NCBI GenBank assembly: GCA_021604765.1
Contig: BQJP01000010.1
Location: 1-64,000, forward strand
From: Thermodesulfobacteriota bacterium
GTDB lineage: Bacteria; Desulfobacterota_D; UBA1144; Nemesobacterales; UBA2774
Length of the DNA stretch: 64,000 nucleotides
Reading direction: 5' to 3'
This document shows positions 44,217 to 53,868 of this stretch, piece by piece. The notes beneath the pieces are model-generated. The model was not told where the DNA came from. It saw only the letters and a list, made by a program, of their open reading frames with translations, and did no database searches. Both the position numbers and the translations under genes were made by a program. Numbering within the stretch: position 1 is the first letter of the stretch; every line of letters begins with the position of its first letter.

Positions 44217-44738
44217 TTAGCTTGTTACCCTTTTTCTTCTCATATAAATATAGAAGAAAGCTATTAGTCCCAAAATTCCAGCCGTACCAATCAATCCCCA
44301 CTCACTCATTGTAGGAATTGGACGTGCAAGGCACAGATTGTTGAACTCACTACAAGTTGTGCCGTCTCCCTGATATACACCGCCTTCATTTATACACTCG
44401 GCTTCGGTGAGAGTCTCACAAGCGTCAGTTGGTGGCTCACCTAGTCCTGTACAACAGCCTTCCGGTATTCCGATACACAATTGACCACATAGGTTCTCTG
44501 CTTCACCTGCACAGATGCCGTCCCATGTAACAGCACAACAGAAACCATCTACAGCGCATACAGCATCCTCACAAAACTGAGTGTCACAGCCTGGGCTTCC
44601 GTTTGAAAAACAACAGTCACTAAATCCGGGCGGCAGTGGTAGTATTCCCGCGCTAGATGTTTGAGGTCCGGACAAAAAGAAAAAGCCGGCGGCAAGAACA
44701 AAAACTGCAAATAATAAAATCTTTCTTCTAGTTAACAT
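44217..44738 (-). CDS. Cys-rich secreted protein with IPTL-CTERM sorting signal
   Basis: The 173-residue protein has a signal peptide (about 1-28, ending SSAG). It carries two Cys-rich modules: a CCFSNGSPGCDTQFCEDAVC-type repeat with FCCAVTWDGICAGEAE, and a CCTGLGEPPTDACETLTEAEC-type repeat. At the end is the IPTL-CTERM tripartite signal: PTMSEWGLIG, a hydrophobic helix and RRKR. IPTL-CTERM proteins are processed and anchored by a dedicated exosortase-like system. The ATG at 44738 has AAAGGAGGG upstream, so the 7-codon-longer ATG at 44759 is rejected. No sorting enzyme is nearby. Confidence 0.82.
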   Translation of the reverse strand: MLTRRKILLFAVFVLAAGFFFLSGPQTSSAGILPLPPGFSDCCFSNGSPGCDTQFCEDAVCAVDGFCCAVTWDGICAGEAENLCGQLCIGIPEGCCTGLGEPPTDACETLTEAECINEGGVYQGDGTTCSEFNNLCLARPIPTMSEWGLIGTAGILGLIAFFYIYMRRKRVTS

Positions 44739-44861
44739 ACTCAACCCTCCTTTAAGCAAATTGCTATAGGAAATAACCTGCTTTTTCCATTATATCAATT
44801 CTCAGGAAAATATGCAAAGAATGTGAAACATTATTTCTATTTCTGTGAATTTCTATAGTAT

Positions 44862-46304
44862 TTATGGGGTTACACTGGTTTGGGTAATCTCGGTTTCTTC
44901 CATATCCAAAGGAGATATCCAGCCGCCGCCTAGAGCTTTGTAGAGTCGGACATAGGCGTTGTAGTATTCCTGGGTGGCTTGAGATAAGTCTAATTGAGCA
45001 GCAAATTGGGCACGCTCAGAGTCTAAAACTTCAAGATAACTGGAAAAACCTTGGTCATATCTCATCTTAGAAAGTCTATTAGCGTTTTCTGCTGCTTTAA
45101 CCTGGCTCTTAAGAGCTGCAATTTGTTCACGATAAGTCTGAATGTCCACTAACGCATCTGAAACTTCCCTAAAAGCATTTAGCACAACATTTTGATAGTT
45201 GTATAGAGCTTGTTCTGTTCTGGTTTCTTCAATTTCAACTCGCGCTTTATCCTGACCAAAGTTGAAAATAGGACCTGCCAAACCAGCAGCTATATTCCAG
45301 GCAAAACCATCTATAGTCATCTGTGCCGCTTCATTTGTAGCAGCTCCTACCGCGCCTGAAATGCTTAGTGCTGGGAATCTTTCCGCTACAGCCACACCAA
45401 TAAGCGCATTTTGAGCCTGTATTAAATATAAAGCCTCTAAAATGTCGGGTCTTCGTTCCAGCAATGATGATGGGAGTCCTGCAGGTACATTTGGAGGAAT
45501 TGTTTGCGCATAAAGATCTAAGTCAGTTTTTATCTCTTGAGGGAATGTGCCAAGCAATATGCTGATTGCATTTTCTGTATTGGCGATCAGGCGTTTATTA
45601 ACTGGCACAGCCGCTGCGGCTATTTCTCTTTGCACCTGAGCCTGATTGAGATCAATCTCTGGTATCACACCTTTGTCAAAACGTTTTTGTATGATTACCA
45701 GACTTTCATCTCGAGACTCAAGAGTTTGTTCAGATACCCTAAGCCTTTCTTTAAAGTCTAGAAGCATAAAATAAGCGCCTACAACTTCAGATATCAAGCT
45801 GATTTGAACTGTTGTCTTTGCATATTCTGTTGCTAGCAGCTGAGCTCTAGCAGATTCATTCGCTCTACGGAACTTGCCCCAGAAATCTATTTCCCAATTT
45901 ACTACCGGTGATATAAAAGCGCTGTTGGTTGGCTCGTCAGGATCGCTTGATATTATTCCACCATTAAAGTTCCCTCTGTTCGCGCCACCTTGCAAATCAA
46001 ATCTTGGATATAGATCAGCTTCGGTGAAAACTAAAAAAGAGCGGGCTTCCTCTATACGGCTTATTGCGATTAATAGATCTTTGTTCTGCTCTAGAGCTGT
46101 GTTAACTAATGAAACTAATACAGGGTCGTTAAAAAGTTCCCACCAAACAAGATTGACTTCTTGGCTGTCATATTCATTAGAAAATCTGAACTCTTCTGGA
46201 AGGTCATCAAACTGTGGCTCTTTAAAATTAGGCCCTACCATACAGCCCGAAAGTAAAGCAGATATTATGAGAACGATTGTGATTATATTATATGTTCTGC
46301 TCAT
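44862..46304 (-). CDS. RND efflux outer-membrane channel lipoprotein (NodT/OprM family)
   Basis: The 480-residue protein has a lipobox LLSGC (Cys about residue 21) and two OEP domains. The repeats SLVNTALEQNKDLLIAISRI and ILLGTFPQEI with RRPDILEALYLIQAQNALIGVA are typical of OprM. It forms the outer-membrane exit of a tripartite drug pump. Its start lies 2 bp from the stop of the pump gene, and the order adaptor-pump-channel is standard. Confidence 0.93.
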   Translation of the reverse strand: MSRTYNIITIVLIISALLSGCMVGPNFKEPQFDDLPEEFRFSNEYDSQEVNLVWWELFNDPVLVSLVNTALEQNKDLLIAISRIEEARSFLVFTEADLYPRFDLQGGANRGNFNGGIISSDPDEPTNSAFISPVVNWEIDFWGKFRRANESARAQLLATEYAKTTVQISLISEVVGAYFMLLDFKERLRVSEQTLESRDESLVIIQKRFDKGVIPEIDLNQAQVQREIAAAAVPVNKRLIANTENAISILLGTFPQEIKTDLDLYAQTIPPNVPAGLPSSLLERRPDILEALYLIQAQNALIGVAVAERFPALSISGAVGAATNEAAQMTIDGFAWNIAAGLAGPIFNFGQDKARVEIEETRTEQALYNYQNVVLNAFREVSDALVDIQTYREQIAALKSQVKAAENANRLSKMRYDQGFSSYLEVLDSERAQFAAQLDLSQATQEYYNAYVRLYKALGGGWISPLDMEETEITQTSVTP

Positions 46305-46306
46305 AA

Positions 46307-49300
46307 TTAATTTTGACTCTTTGCGAGATCTCTTTTTTCTTCGTATTTGCCAAGCTTTCCAACCATTACGAAAAACATCGGATAGAAAAACACTCCGAGT
46401 AATGTTGCTAAAGACATACCACCCAGAAGAGCCATACCCATAACTACCCTTGCTTCAGCCCCGGCACCACTAGCTATAACTAGAGGGAGCACGCCGAGTA
46501 TAAACGAGAATGCAGTCATCAAAATTGGCCTGAAGCGAAGTTTAGCGGCGGAGATTGCTGAATCAAATAACGAGCTGCCTTTATCAAATTCGAGCTTAGC
46601 GAACTCTACAATAAGAATTGCATTCTTAGCTGCCATAGCTATCAACATTACAAGTGCAATCTGTGCAAATATATTTAACTCATAACTAGCACTAAACAGC
46701 CTAGCTACAAAAAGTGCGAAAAATGCCCCAAAAATCGCAAACGGTGTACCTAATAAAATACTCCAGGGTAATGACCAGCTCTCATACTGGGCTGATAAGA
46801 TAAGAAAAACAAATACGAGCGCGAAAAGGAACACAACTCCTGCTGATCCTGATGCTTGTTTCTCCTGATAGGACATATTGCTCCATGCATATCCCATATC
46901 AGAAGGAAGGGTTGCATTTGCTACTTCCTCAAGAGTGCTCATAGCCTGAGTTGAAGTAAATCCTGGTGCAGGACCTCCGGTAAGCTCTACTGCCCGATAG
47001 AGATTAAACCGATTAGTGAAATCTGGACCCGTTATATCATTAATATTTACGAAGGCAGCAAGTGGAACACTTTCGCCATTTGAATTTTTAATATAAAAAA
47101 GATTAATTTGCTCTTCGCTTTGTCTATATTCCGGTTCCGCTTGAATATAGGCTCTATAGAGTCTGCCAAATTTAGTAAAATCGTTTATGTAAGTACCACC
47201 TAAAAACGCTCCCACTGTGCTATAAATATTATTTAATGGGATGCCTGCTTTAAGGGCTTTATCTGTATCAATATCCATGAAACGCTGAGGAACATTGGAG
47301 CGGAATGTAGTAAAAATCGATCCTATCTCTGGTCTTGCCATCGCAGCTTGTATAAACTGCGTAGACTGTTCCGCTAAATATTCAGGTGTGTTCCCCTCTC
47401 TATCCTGAAGCATAAATGTAAATCCTGAACCATTTCCAAGCCCTGGTATTGCAGGTGGGCCGAACGCAAATACTTGTGCCTCGTTAACATTCATAAAGAA
47501 AGCCTGATTCATCAATCCAACTATTTCGTTTGCTGTTTGATTTCGCTCTGACCAGTCCTTCAGAGATACAAATATAAAGGCAGAGTTTGAAGAAAAACTT
47601 CCAGATAAAAGGCTGAATCCTGTTGCTGAAGTTACATACTCAACCTGGTCAAATTGAGCTATTATATTCTCAACTTTCTTGGTTACAACATCAGCTCTTT
47701 GTAAAGATGCAGCGTCAGGAAGTTGGATGTTAACAAATAAATACCCCATGTCTTCCTCTGGCATAAATCCACCAGGAACCAATTTGCCTAGACCAACTAA
47801 ACCAAATACTACTATTAAAAGAAAGATGACTCCTCTTTTGATGCTAGCAGTTGCTTTTGTTGTTAGACTGACATATTTGTCTGTCAGTTTATCAAAGCCG
47901 TTATTGAATTTATCAAAAAAGCGTCCGAGTATACCTTTTGATGGCTCCCGTTTTCTAAGAAGCATTGAACATAGTGCTGGGCTGAGAGTAAGAGCGTTAA
48001 TTGAAGAAAATACGACGGAAACAGCAACAGTTATAGCAAACTGTTGATACAGGCTTCCCGTAATACCGCCCATGGCAGCTACTGGTATAAAAACCGCAAC
48101 GAGCACAAGCGTGGTTGCAATAACAGGAGCTGTAACCTCACTCATTGCTTTTATTGTTGCTTCTTTAGGGGACATACCATTTTCGATATTTACCTGTACT
48201 GCTTCAACTACAACAATAGCGTCGTCTACTACAATGCCAATTGCCAATACTAGTCCTAATAGAGATAAAACGTTGATTGTAAATCCGATAATAGGAAAGA
48301 TCATAAATGCAGCTACAAGAGAAACAGGTATTGCTATTGTTGGAATAAGTGCTGCTCTCCAGTCCTGTATGAATATAAATACTACTAATATTACTAGAGC
48401 CAGGGCTACAAAGAGTGTGATAATTATTTCTTTAATACCAGCAGTAATAGCTAGTGTTGTGTCTAGTGAGATGTCGTATTTAACACTTTCCGGGAATGAT
48501 TTAGATAGATCAGCTACGGTAGTTTTCACTATACTTGCAAGCTCGGTAGCATTGGAGCCTGGGGCTTGATAGAGAGCAATTATCGCACATTCTTTTCCGT
48601 CTAACCTTGTAAAAGCATTATAAGTCTCAACACCCAATTCAACTCGTGCCACATCTTTAATTTTCACCTGAGATCCGGCCTCTGTTGTTCTTACTACAAC
48701 TTCTCCAAATTCCTCAGGTGATTGCAGTCTCTCAGGCAGCCTTACTGTATAAGTAAATTCCGTTCCTGGTGGTGCGGGCTCAGCGCCAAACTTTCCGCCC
48801 GGTACAATAATGCTCTGTTGTTGAATTGCATCTACAATCTCAGGAATAGTAATGCCCAACTGTGCGAGCCTGTCGGGCTTGATCCATATTCTCATAGAAT
48901 AGTCGCTCGCTCCCAATACTTGTACACGACCGATTCCTCTAATACGGGCTAGAAGATCTTGTATATTAATAATTGCATAGTTCCCAAGAAAATTCTGATC
49001 ATATCTTCCATCTTCGGATGTTAATGTGATCAGCATCAGAATATTAGGTAGTGATTTCTCTGTAGTTACTCCAAGCCTCGTTACTTCTTCAGGGAGTTTT
49101 GCTGTAGCGGCAGCAACTCTGTTTTGAGTGAATACCGTGTTCATATCAGGATCCGTACCTACTTCAAAAGAGACCTGAATATTCATTGTCCCGTCGTTTG
49201 AGTTGGTAGATTTCATATATATCATGTTATCTACCCCGTTGATTTGTTGTTCTAAAGGGGTGGCTACAGATTCTTCAACGCTGACTGCGTTAGCGCCTGT

Positions 49301-49447
49301 GTACGTAGCTCTTACTTCGACTATAGGGGGAGTTATATTGGGATACTGCTCAACTGGCAAACCACCCATAAATATCACACCGATAATAACCATTACAATG
49401 GCTATTACCATAGCAACTATAGGTCTGTTAACAAAAAAATTGCCCAT
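46307..49447 (-). CDS. RND-type multidrug efflux pump (HAE1 family, AcrB-like)
   Basis: The 1046-residue protein has 12 transmembrane helices in two repeats and the large periplasmic porter and docking loops. It starts MGNFFVNRPIVAMVIAIVMVIIGV, and has the TM4 proton-relay Asp pair in GIVVDDAIVVVEAVQ and the second-half KNAILIVEFAK. It exports hydrophobic compounds using the proton gradient. It is 6 bp downstream of the adaptor gene. The family is firm, the substrates are unknown. Confidence 0.95.
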   Translation of the reverse strand: MGNFFVNRPIVAMVIAIVMVIIGVIFMGGLPVEQYPNITPPIVEVRATYTGANAVSVEESVATPLEQQINGVDNMIYMKSTNSNDGTMNIQVSFEVGTDPDMNTVFTQNRVAAATAKLPEEVTRLGVTTEKSLPNILMLITLTSEDGRYDQNFLGNYAIINIQDLLARIRGIGRVQVLGASDYSMRIWIKPDRLAQLGITIPEIVDAIQQQSIIVPGGKFGAEPAPPGTEFTYTVRLPERLQSPEEFGEVVVRTTEAGSQVKIKDVARVELGVETYNAFTRLDGKECAIIALYQAPGSNATELASIVKTTVADLSKSFPESVKYDISLDTTLAITAGIKEIIITLFVALALVILVVFIFIQDWRAALIPTIAIPVSLVAAFMIFPIIGFTINVLSLLGLVLAIGIVVDDAIVVVEAVQVNIENGMSPKEATIKAMSEVTAPVIATTLVLVAVFIPVAAMGGITGSLYQQFAITVAVSVVFSSINALTLSPALCSMLLRKREPSKGILGRFFDKFNNGFDKLTDKYVSLTTKATASIKRGVIFLLIVVFGLVGLGKLVPGGFMPEEDMGYLFVNIQLPDAASLQRADVVTKKVENIIAQFDQVEYVTSATGFSLLSGSFSSNSAFIFVSLKDWSERNQTANEIVGLMNQAFFMNVNEAQVFAFGPPAIPGLGNGSGFTFMLQDREGNTPEYLAEQSTQFIQAAMARPEIGSIFTTFRSNVPQRFMDIDTDKALKAGIPLNNIYSTVGAFLGGTYINDFTKFGRLYRAYIQAEPEYRQSEEQINLFYIKNSNGESVPLAAFVNINDITGPDFTNRFNLYRAVELTGGPAPGFTSTQAMSTLEEVANATLPSDMGYAWSNMSYQEKQASGSAGVVFLFALVFVFLILSAQYESWSLPWSILLGTPFAIFGAFFALFVARLFSASYELNIFAQIALVMLIAMAAKNAILIVEFAKLEFDKGSSLFDSAISAAKLRFRPILMTAFSFILGVLPLVIASGAGAEARVVMGMALLGGMSLATLLGVFFYPMFFVMVGKLGKYEEKRDLAKSQN

Positions 49448-49453
49448 AAGACT

Positions 49454-50611
49454 TTATATACTCTTTAGATCGGGGATTTTGATTTCAACTTCTTCAGGAT
49501 TAACAACCATCCCTTCTTTCACTTTTTGAAGACCTTCGTAAATAATTCTTTCATTAGTCTTGAGTCCTTCTGTAATAAGCCAGAATTCTTTTACCTTGGA
49601 CCCAACTTTGACCTGTCTGCCTTGAACCTGGTTTTTTTCATCAATTACCATCACGCTGTATGTTCCCTGAAGCTCTACAACAGATCTTTGAGGTACAAGA
49701 ATGCTGTCTTTTCTGAAGTCAACCTCAACTCTTACTTTGGCAAAGAGTCCTGGACGAAGAAGCTGATTGGGATTAGGGAAAGATGCCTGGATAAGAATTG
49801 ATCCTGTTGTTGGGTCAACATTTCTATCTATAAAATCAAACTTTCCTTCGTAACCATAAACAGTACCGTCTGAAAGTATTAACTGGAGGTCATCAGGCTC
49901 GTCTGTTTTTTCTCCAACCTGATATTCTTCTGTTTCTTCAATTATTCTCTTTGCGGCTTGTAAATATTCATTTTCAGTAACAAAAAATTGAACTAACATG
50001 GTATCAACACTAGAAACTGTATTTAATATGACGGGATTGGGGCTTTGTCCGACGAAATCTCCTACTTTGGCTTGTGTGGCACCTATTATGCCATCTATTG
50101 GAGAAAGAACCTTTGTATAACTTAGCTGAATATTGGCTGCATTAAGATTAGCTTCTGCGGCTTTTACTGATTCTATAGATGCTTCGTATTTCGCCTGAGC
50201 TGCATCGAGGTCAATCTGGCTGATTGCATTTTCGGCCGCAAGAGGTTTAATTCTTCCCAAGTCACTCTCTGCATTAGCTAATTCTACTTTTGCAGCAGCT
50301 AGCATACTTTGCTTTTCTGCAACATTTTCTTCAAATGGTTGGCTCTCAATTGTGTAGAGAAGTTGGTCCTTCTTTACAATTGATCCTTCCTCAAAATTTA
50401 TTCCTTCGAGATAACCTTCTACCCTGGCTCTAATATCAATATCTTTAAAGCCTTGAGTTTCTCCAATGAACTCTTTGAAAATAGGAACGTCAGTTGTTGT
50501 TGTTGTGTAAACCTGGACAACAGGTGGTGGTAACTGTACTGCTTCATCTCCTCCGCACGAGAATAAAAATACTGAAATAACAAAAATTGTACTTAGAAAT
50601 TTATAGTGCAT
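49454..50611 (-). CDS. RND efflux periplasmic adaptor (AcrA/MexA-like) lipoprotein
   Basis: The 385-residue membrane-fusion protein has a lipobox LFSCG (Cys about residue 19), a lipoyl/barrel-sandwich domain, and an alpha-hairpin (about 90-160, AAAKVELANAESDLGRIKPL). The beta-barrel and membrane-proximal domains follow. It bridges the pump and channel. It is the promoter-proximal gene. The 216-bp region upstream contains an A/T-rich imperfect repeat (ATGTATATATGTTTACA) near 50680, which could be a TetR-type operator, but no regulator gene lies next to it. Confidence 0.92.
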   Translation of the reverse strand: MHYKFLSTIFVISVFLFSCGGDEAVQLPPPVVQVYTTTTTDVPIFKEFIGETQGFKDIDIRARVEGYLEGINFEEGSIVKKDQLLYTIESQPFEENVAEKQSMLAAAKVELANAESDLGRIKPLAAENAISQIDLDAAQAKYEASIESVKAAEANLNAANIQLSYTKVLSPIDGIIGATQAKVGDFVGQSPNPVILNTVSSVDTMLVQFFVTENEYLQAAKRIIEETEEYQVGEKTDEPDDLQLILSDGTVYGYEGKFDFIDRNVDPTTGSILIQASFPNPNQLLRPGLFAKVRVEVDFRKDSILVPQRSVVELQGTYSVMVIDEKNQVQGRQVKVGSKVKEFWLITEGLKTNERIIYEGLQKVKEGMVVNPEEVEIKIPDLKSI

Positions 50612-50827
50612 AGTTTCTTCTCTTTTTTATGAAGTTTTTGTTATCTTGATTTAAATCTAAGACCCACCCTCCGAAAATATGTATATATGTTTACACGTTT
50701 TAGAATAATTATACAATAAAGTAAGTAAAGCTTTTCTCTGGTAATAGATAAGAAGATATGAAATCATTTTCTTATTAGTAAGTTCTATAAACTTTGTTAT
50801 TCTAGTTGCTAAGCGTAAGGGGGTTAT

Positions 50828-51922
50828 ATGCCGACTGATTTTTGGCCAGATCGAGTAAAGGTTTTAACAAAGAGACTTGGGATAGATTGTCCAATAATCC
50901 AGGCTCCAATGGCAGGTGGTCCAAGTACGCCAGAGCTGGTTGCGGCTGTATCCAATTCAGGGGCTCTGGGTTCACTCGGAGTTGGTTATCTCCCGCCAGA
51001 GCAGATAGAATCAGAAATTCATAAAGTAAAAGAACTTACAAATAAGCCCTTTAGTATCAACCTCTTTGTGCCGGATAGAGATGTAGCTTCGCAACCAAGC
51101 GATAAAGTGCTTAATCGTCTAAGAGAATTTTCAGAAGAACTAGGGATTGATGCTCCTCGGATACCTGGTCCATCAAAATACAATTTTGAAGACCAACTAG
51201 CTGTCATTCTTGAAAATAATGTTCCGATATTCAGTTTTACTTTCGGTATTCCGGATAAAGTATTAATAAAGGATCTGTTTGAACGAGGTGTATTGGTAAT
51301 AGGTACTGCTACCTGTGTTGAAGAGGGCGTGTTGTTGGAGCAGGCAGGTTGTTCAGCAATAATTGCTCAGGGGAGCGAGGCTGGTGGACATAGGGGAACC
51401 TTCGGATCAACTGAAGGCACTCCAATGATAGGTGGGTTAGCTTTAGTTCCTCAACTAGCAGATAAAGTGAAAATTCCAGTAATTGCTTCTGGAGGAATTA
51501 TGGATGGCCGTGGTATAGCAGCTTCTATAGCTTTGGGAGCATCTGCTGTGCAGATGGGAACAGCTTTTCTTAGCTGTGAAGAAGCTGGAGTTCCAAGGCC
51601 ATGGTTGGATAGGTTGTTGAGCTCAAAAGATGTAAGCACTGTTTTAACCAAAGCATTTTCCGGTAAGTATGCGCGCGGAATAAAAAACCGCTTTATTGAT
51701 GGAATGCTCTCTTTTGAAGAGGGGGTGGCAAGCTACCCTATACAAAACAGCCTTACAAGACTGATAAGAAATACAGCAAAAGAAAAAGAGAACTCAGATT
51801 TCATGTCTCTCTGGGCAGGGCAGGGATCCGCTATGTCCAGAAAATACAAAGCCCGGGAACTTATCAATTTGCTGGTTTCAGAAACCTATGATGTACTTAA
51901 AAGTATGACCTCAAACCTTTAA
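50828..51922 (+). CDS. Nitronate monooxygenase family flavoenzyme
   Basis: The 364-residue TIM-barrel protein has the NMO pattern CPIIQAPMAGGPSTPELVAAVSNSGALGSLG, the catalytic-type His in GSEAGGHRGTFG, the phosphate-binding PVIASGGIMDGRG and GASAVQMGTAFL. It oxidises alkyl nitronates (such as propionate-3-nitronate) with FMN and O2. Close relatives include FMN-dependent enoyl-ACP reductases (FabK), so the assignment is to family only. It is a single gene with GGGGG upstream, divergent from the RND operon. Confidence 0.87.
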   Translation: MPTDFWPDRVKVLTKRLGIDCPIIQAPMAGGPSTPELVAAVSNSGALGSLGVGYLPPEQIESEIHKVKELTNKPFSINLFVPDRDVASQPSDKVLNRLREFSEELGIDAPRIPGPSKYNFEDQLAVILENNVPIFSFTFGIPDKVLIKDLFERGVLVIGTATCVEEGVLLEQAGCSAIIAQGSEAGGHRGTFGSTEGTPMIGGLALVPQLADKVKIPVIASGGIMDGRGIAASIALGASAVQMGTAFLSCEEAGVPRPWLDRLLSSKDVSTVLTKAFSGKYARGIKNRFIDGMLSFEEGVASYPIQNSLTRLIRNTAKEKENSDFMSLWAGQGSAMSRKYKARELINLLVSETYDVLKSMTSNL

Positions 51923-51968
51923 TATTTTTCATTAATCTCTCCAAATTTAGTAACGAACATATGTTTTT

Positions 51969-51986
51969 TTGTGTAAAAACACACAA
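51969..51986. promoter_or_regulatory. Inverted repeat upstream of the LPMO gene, possible operator
   Basis: TTGTGT-AAAAAC-ACACAA is a perfect 6-bp-arm inverted repeat. It is followed at 51987-52005 by related TGT/ACA blocks (TGTTTGCGCACA). It lies about 100 bp upstream of the LPMO ATG, which has AGGAGG at its ribosome-binding site. A repressor or CRP-like site is possible. Confidence 0.35.
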
Positions 51987-52084
51987 TGTTTGCGCACAGT
52001 TACACATTTTTTACTATTCGATCAAAAAGTTCTTTGTTTCAACAATTTATGGGTTAATCTCATACGAATCATAGGAGGTATTAC

Positions 52085-53731
52085 ATGAGAACTTTAACAA
52101 TAATTTCAGTCTTATTATATATTTTTTCTGTAAGTCCAATAGTTAAACAAGTATACGGCCATGGCTCGATGGAGACTCCATTAAGCAGAATTTATAACTG
52201 CTTTTTAGAAAATCCGGAGAATCCAAAATCAGATGCATGTAGAGCGGCAGTCCAGGTTGGTGGAACACAAGCTCTATATGATTGGAATGGAGTAAACCAA
52301 GCGAATGCCAATGATATGCATCGGGAGATTATTCCGGACGGACAACTCTGTGGTGGAGGTAAGGAACTTTTTAAGGGAATGGATCTAGCAAGGAGTGATT
52401 GGCCTTCAACCATGATTGCCCCGAACAGTAGAGGGAATTTTGAGTTTGTCTTTCTTGCAACTGCACCACATAGCACTGACTATTTCAGATTCTATGTGAC
52501 TAAAGATGGTTACAATCCACTTCAACCTCTTAAGTGGTCTGATTTGGAAGACACTCCATTTTGTACTATCAATGATGTAGTTCTTGAAAACGGAAGATAT
52601 AAAATGAACTGTCCTCTTCCTCAAGGGAAATCTGGAAAGCATGTCATATATAACATATGGCAAAGGGATGATAGTACGGAGGCTTTCTATACCTGTATTG
52701 ACGTTGAGTTTTCTGGAGGCCAGCCGGTTGTTTGGAAATCTATAGGTCAGGTGAGAGCTCAAGAGGATCTTCTAGTTGGAGATAAAGTTACATTTAGATT
52801 ATTTGATGCTCAGGGTGGTGATCTGGAAACAATTGTATTAGAGCTTCAGGACGGACAGACATTAGTAGATCAGTGGCCATTTTATTTAGCGGAGTTGGTC
52901 AATACAACTTCTTCAATTGTCAAAATTGGAGTACTAGATGCGGATGGAAATATTAACCCTATTTTCAGTTCCCAAGAAAACAATGTTTACATCTCTTCTG
53001 AAGAAGAATTTTCCTTCCAGATTGATATTGATATGGACAATAATCCGCCAGGAGATGGCCTCTCAACAGACTTATCTATAAATGAGGACTGGGGTGCGGG
53101 GTATTGTGCTGAGGTTACAGTTACTAACAATGCTCAAAGCGCCTCTGATTGGACGGTTACTTTTCCAATAGAGGGATCAATTAGGGAGATGTGGAATGCC
53201 ACATATACACAAGATGGAAGTGAAATAACTGCACAAGGTGTATCCTGGAATAATATGGTAAATCCAGGGCAATCTGTAGAGTTTGGATTTTGCGCTGATA
53301 GAGGAGCTACTCCGACTCCACCGCCACCTACACCAGCTCCAACACCGACACCGACTGATCCACCTACATTCGCATGCTCTGATGGGATTGATAATGATGG
53401 TGATAATTTAATAGATTTTCCAAATGATCCAGGGTGTGATAACGCAAATGACAATAATGAGTTTAATGAGCCTTCAGGCGGAGATGTGAGTGCGGATGTA
53501 AATATCAATGACGATTGGGGTACAGGATACTGCGCAGTAGTAACTGTTTCGAATAACAGTTCTTCTGCCGAAGACTGGATAGTCTCATTTCCTATAGATG
53601 GGAATGTTAGAAATATGTGGAGTGCTACATATCAGCAAAATGGAGATACTGTCACTGCTGAAGGAGTTAACTGGAACAATATAATTCAGCCGGGATCTAA
53701 TACTAGCTTTGGATTCTGTGCACTTAGATAA
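52085..53731 (+). CDS. Secreted AA10 lytic polysaccharide monooxygenase with two CBM2 modules
   Basis: The 548-residue protein has a 25-residue signal peptide ending VYG, so His26 becomes the N-terminal His of the copper brace. His129 (ATAPHSTDYF) is the second ligand and Phe201 (EAFYTC) the axial residue. The AA10 domain ends near 210. A GbpA-type domain follows (about 225-310), then CBM2 (about 327-412), a Pro/Thr linker, a DGIDNDGDNLIDFPNDPGC calcium-binding-like repeat, and a second CBM2 (about 462-548). It oxidatively cleaves chitin or cellulose outside the cell. No glycoside hydrolase lies beside it. Confidence 0.92.
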   Translation: MRTLTIISVLLYIFSVSPIVKQVYGHGSMETPLSRIYNCFLENPENPKSDACRAAVQVGGTQALYDWNGVNQANANDMHREIIPDGQLCGGGKELFKGMDLARSDWPSTMIAPNSRGNFEFVFLATAPHSTDYFRFYVTKDGYNPLQPLKWSDLEDTPFCTINDVVLENGRYKMNCPLPQGKSGKHVIYNIWQRDDSTEAFYTCIDVEFSGGQPVVWKSIGQVRAQEDLLVGDKVTFRLFDAQGGDLETIVLELQDGQTLVDQWPFYLAELVNTTSSIVKIGVLDADGNINPIFSSQENNVYISSEEEFSFQIDIDMDNNPPGDGLSTDLSINEDWGAGYCAEVTVTNNAQSASDWTVTFPIEGSIREMWNATYTQDGSEITAQGVSWNNMVNPGQSVEFGFCADRGATPTPPPPTPAPTPTPTDPPTFACSDGIDNDGDNLIDFPNDPGCDNANDNNEFNEPSGGDVSADVNINDDWGTGYCAVVTVSNNSSSAEDWIVSFPIDGNVRNMWSATYQQNGDTVTAEGVNWNNIIQPGSNTSFGFCALR

Positions 53732-53745
53732 GCCAATTATCCTTA

Positions 53746-53793
53746 AAGAGAGGTGGATACCTACCGCCATCCAGTTTTTTATTCACCTCTCTT
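53746..53793. terminator. Hairpin between the LPMO and the convergent sigma-54 activator gene
   Basis: AAGAGAGGTG and CACCTCTCTT form a perfect 10-bp stem with a 28-nt loop that contains a T6 run. It starts 15 nt after the LPMO stop. It can act on the plus strand and possibly on both. Confidence 0.65.
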
Positions 53794-53868
53794 CTTTAAA
53801 TGGAAGCTTTAAGTTCAGTTTGTTGTAGTTTGAATTCTATTAATCTAGTAGCGATTTAATTTGGCTTT

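Noticed and set aside
50084-50099. TGGCAC-N5-ATGCC, a sigma-54-like match on the plus strand
   Set aside because: The -12 element is imperfect, and it lies within the adaptor gene on the wrong strand with no gene to drive.
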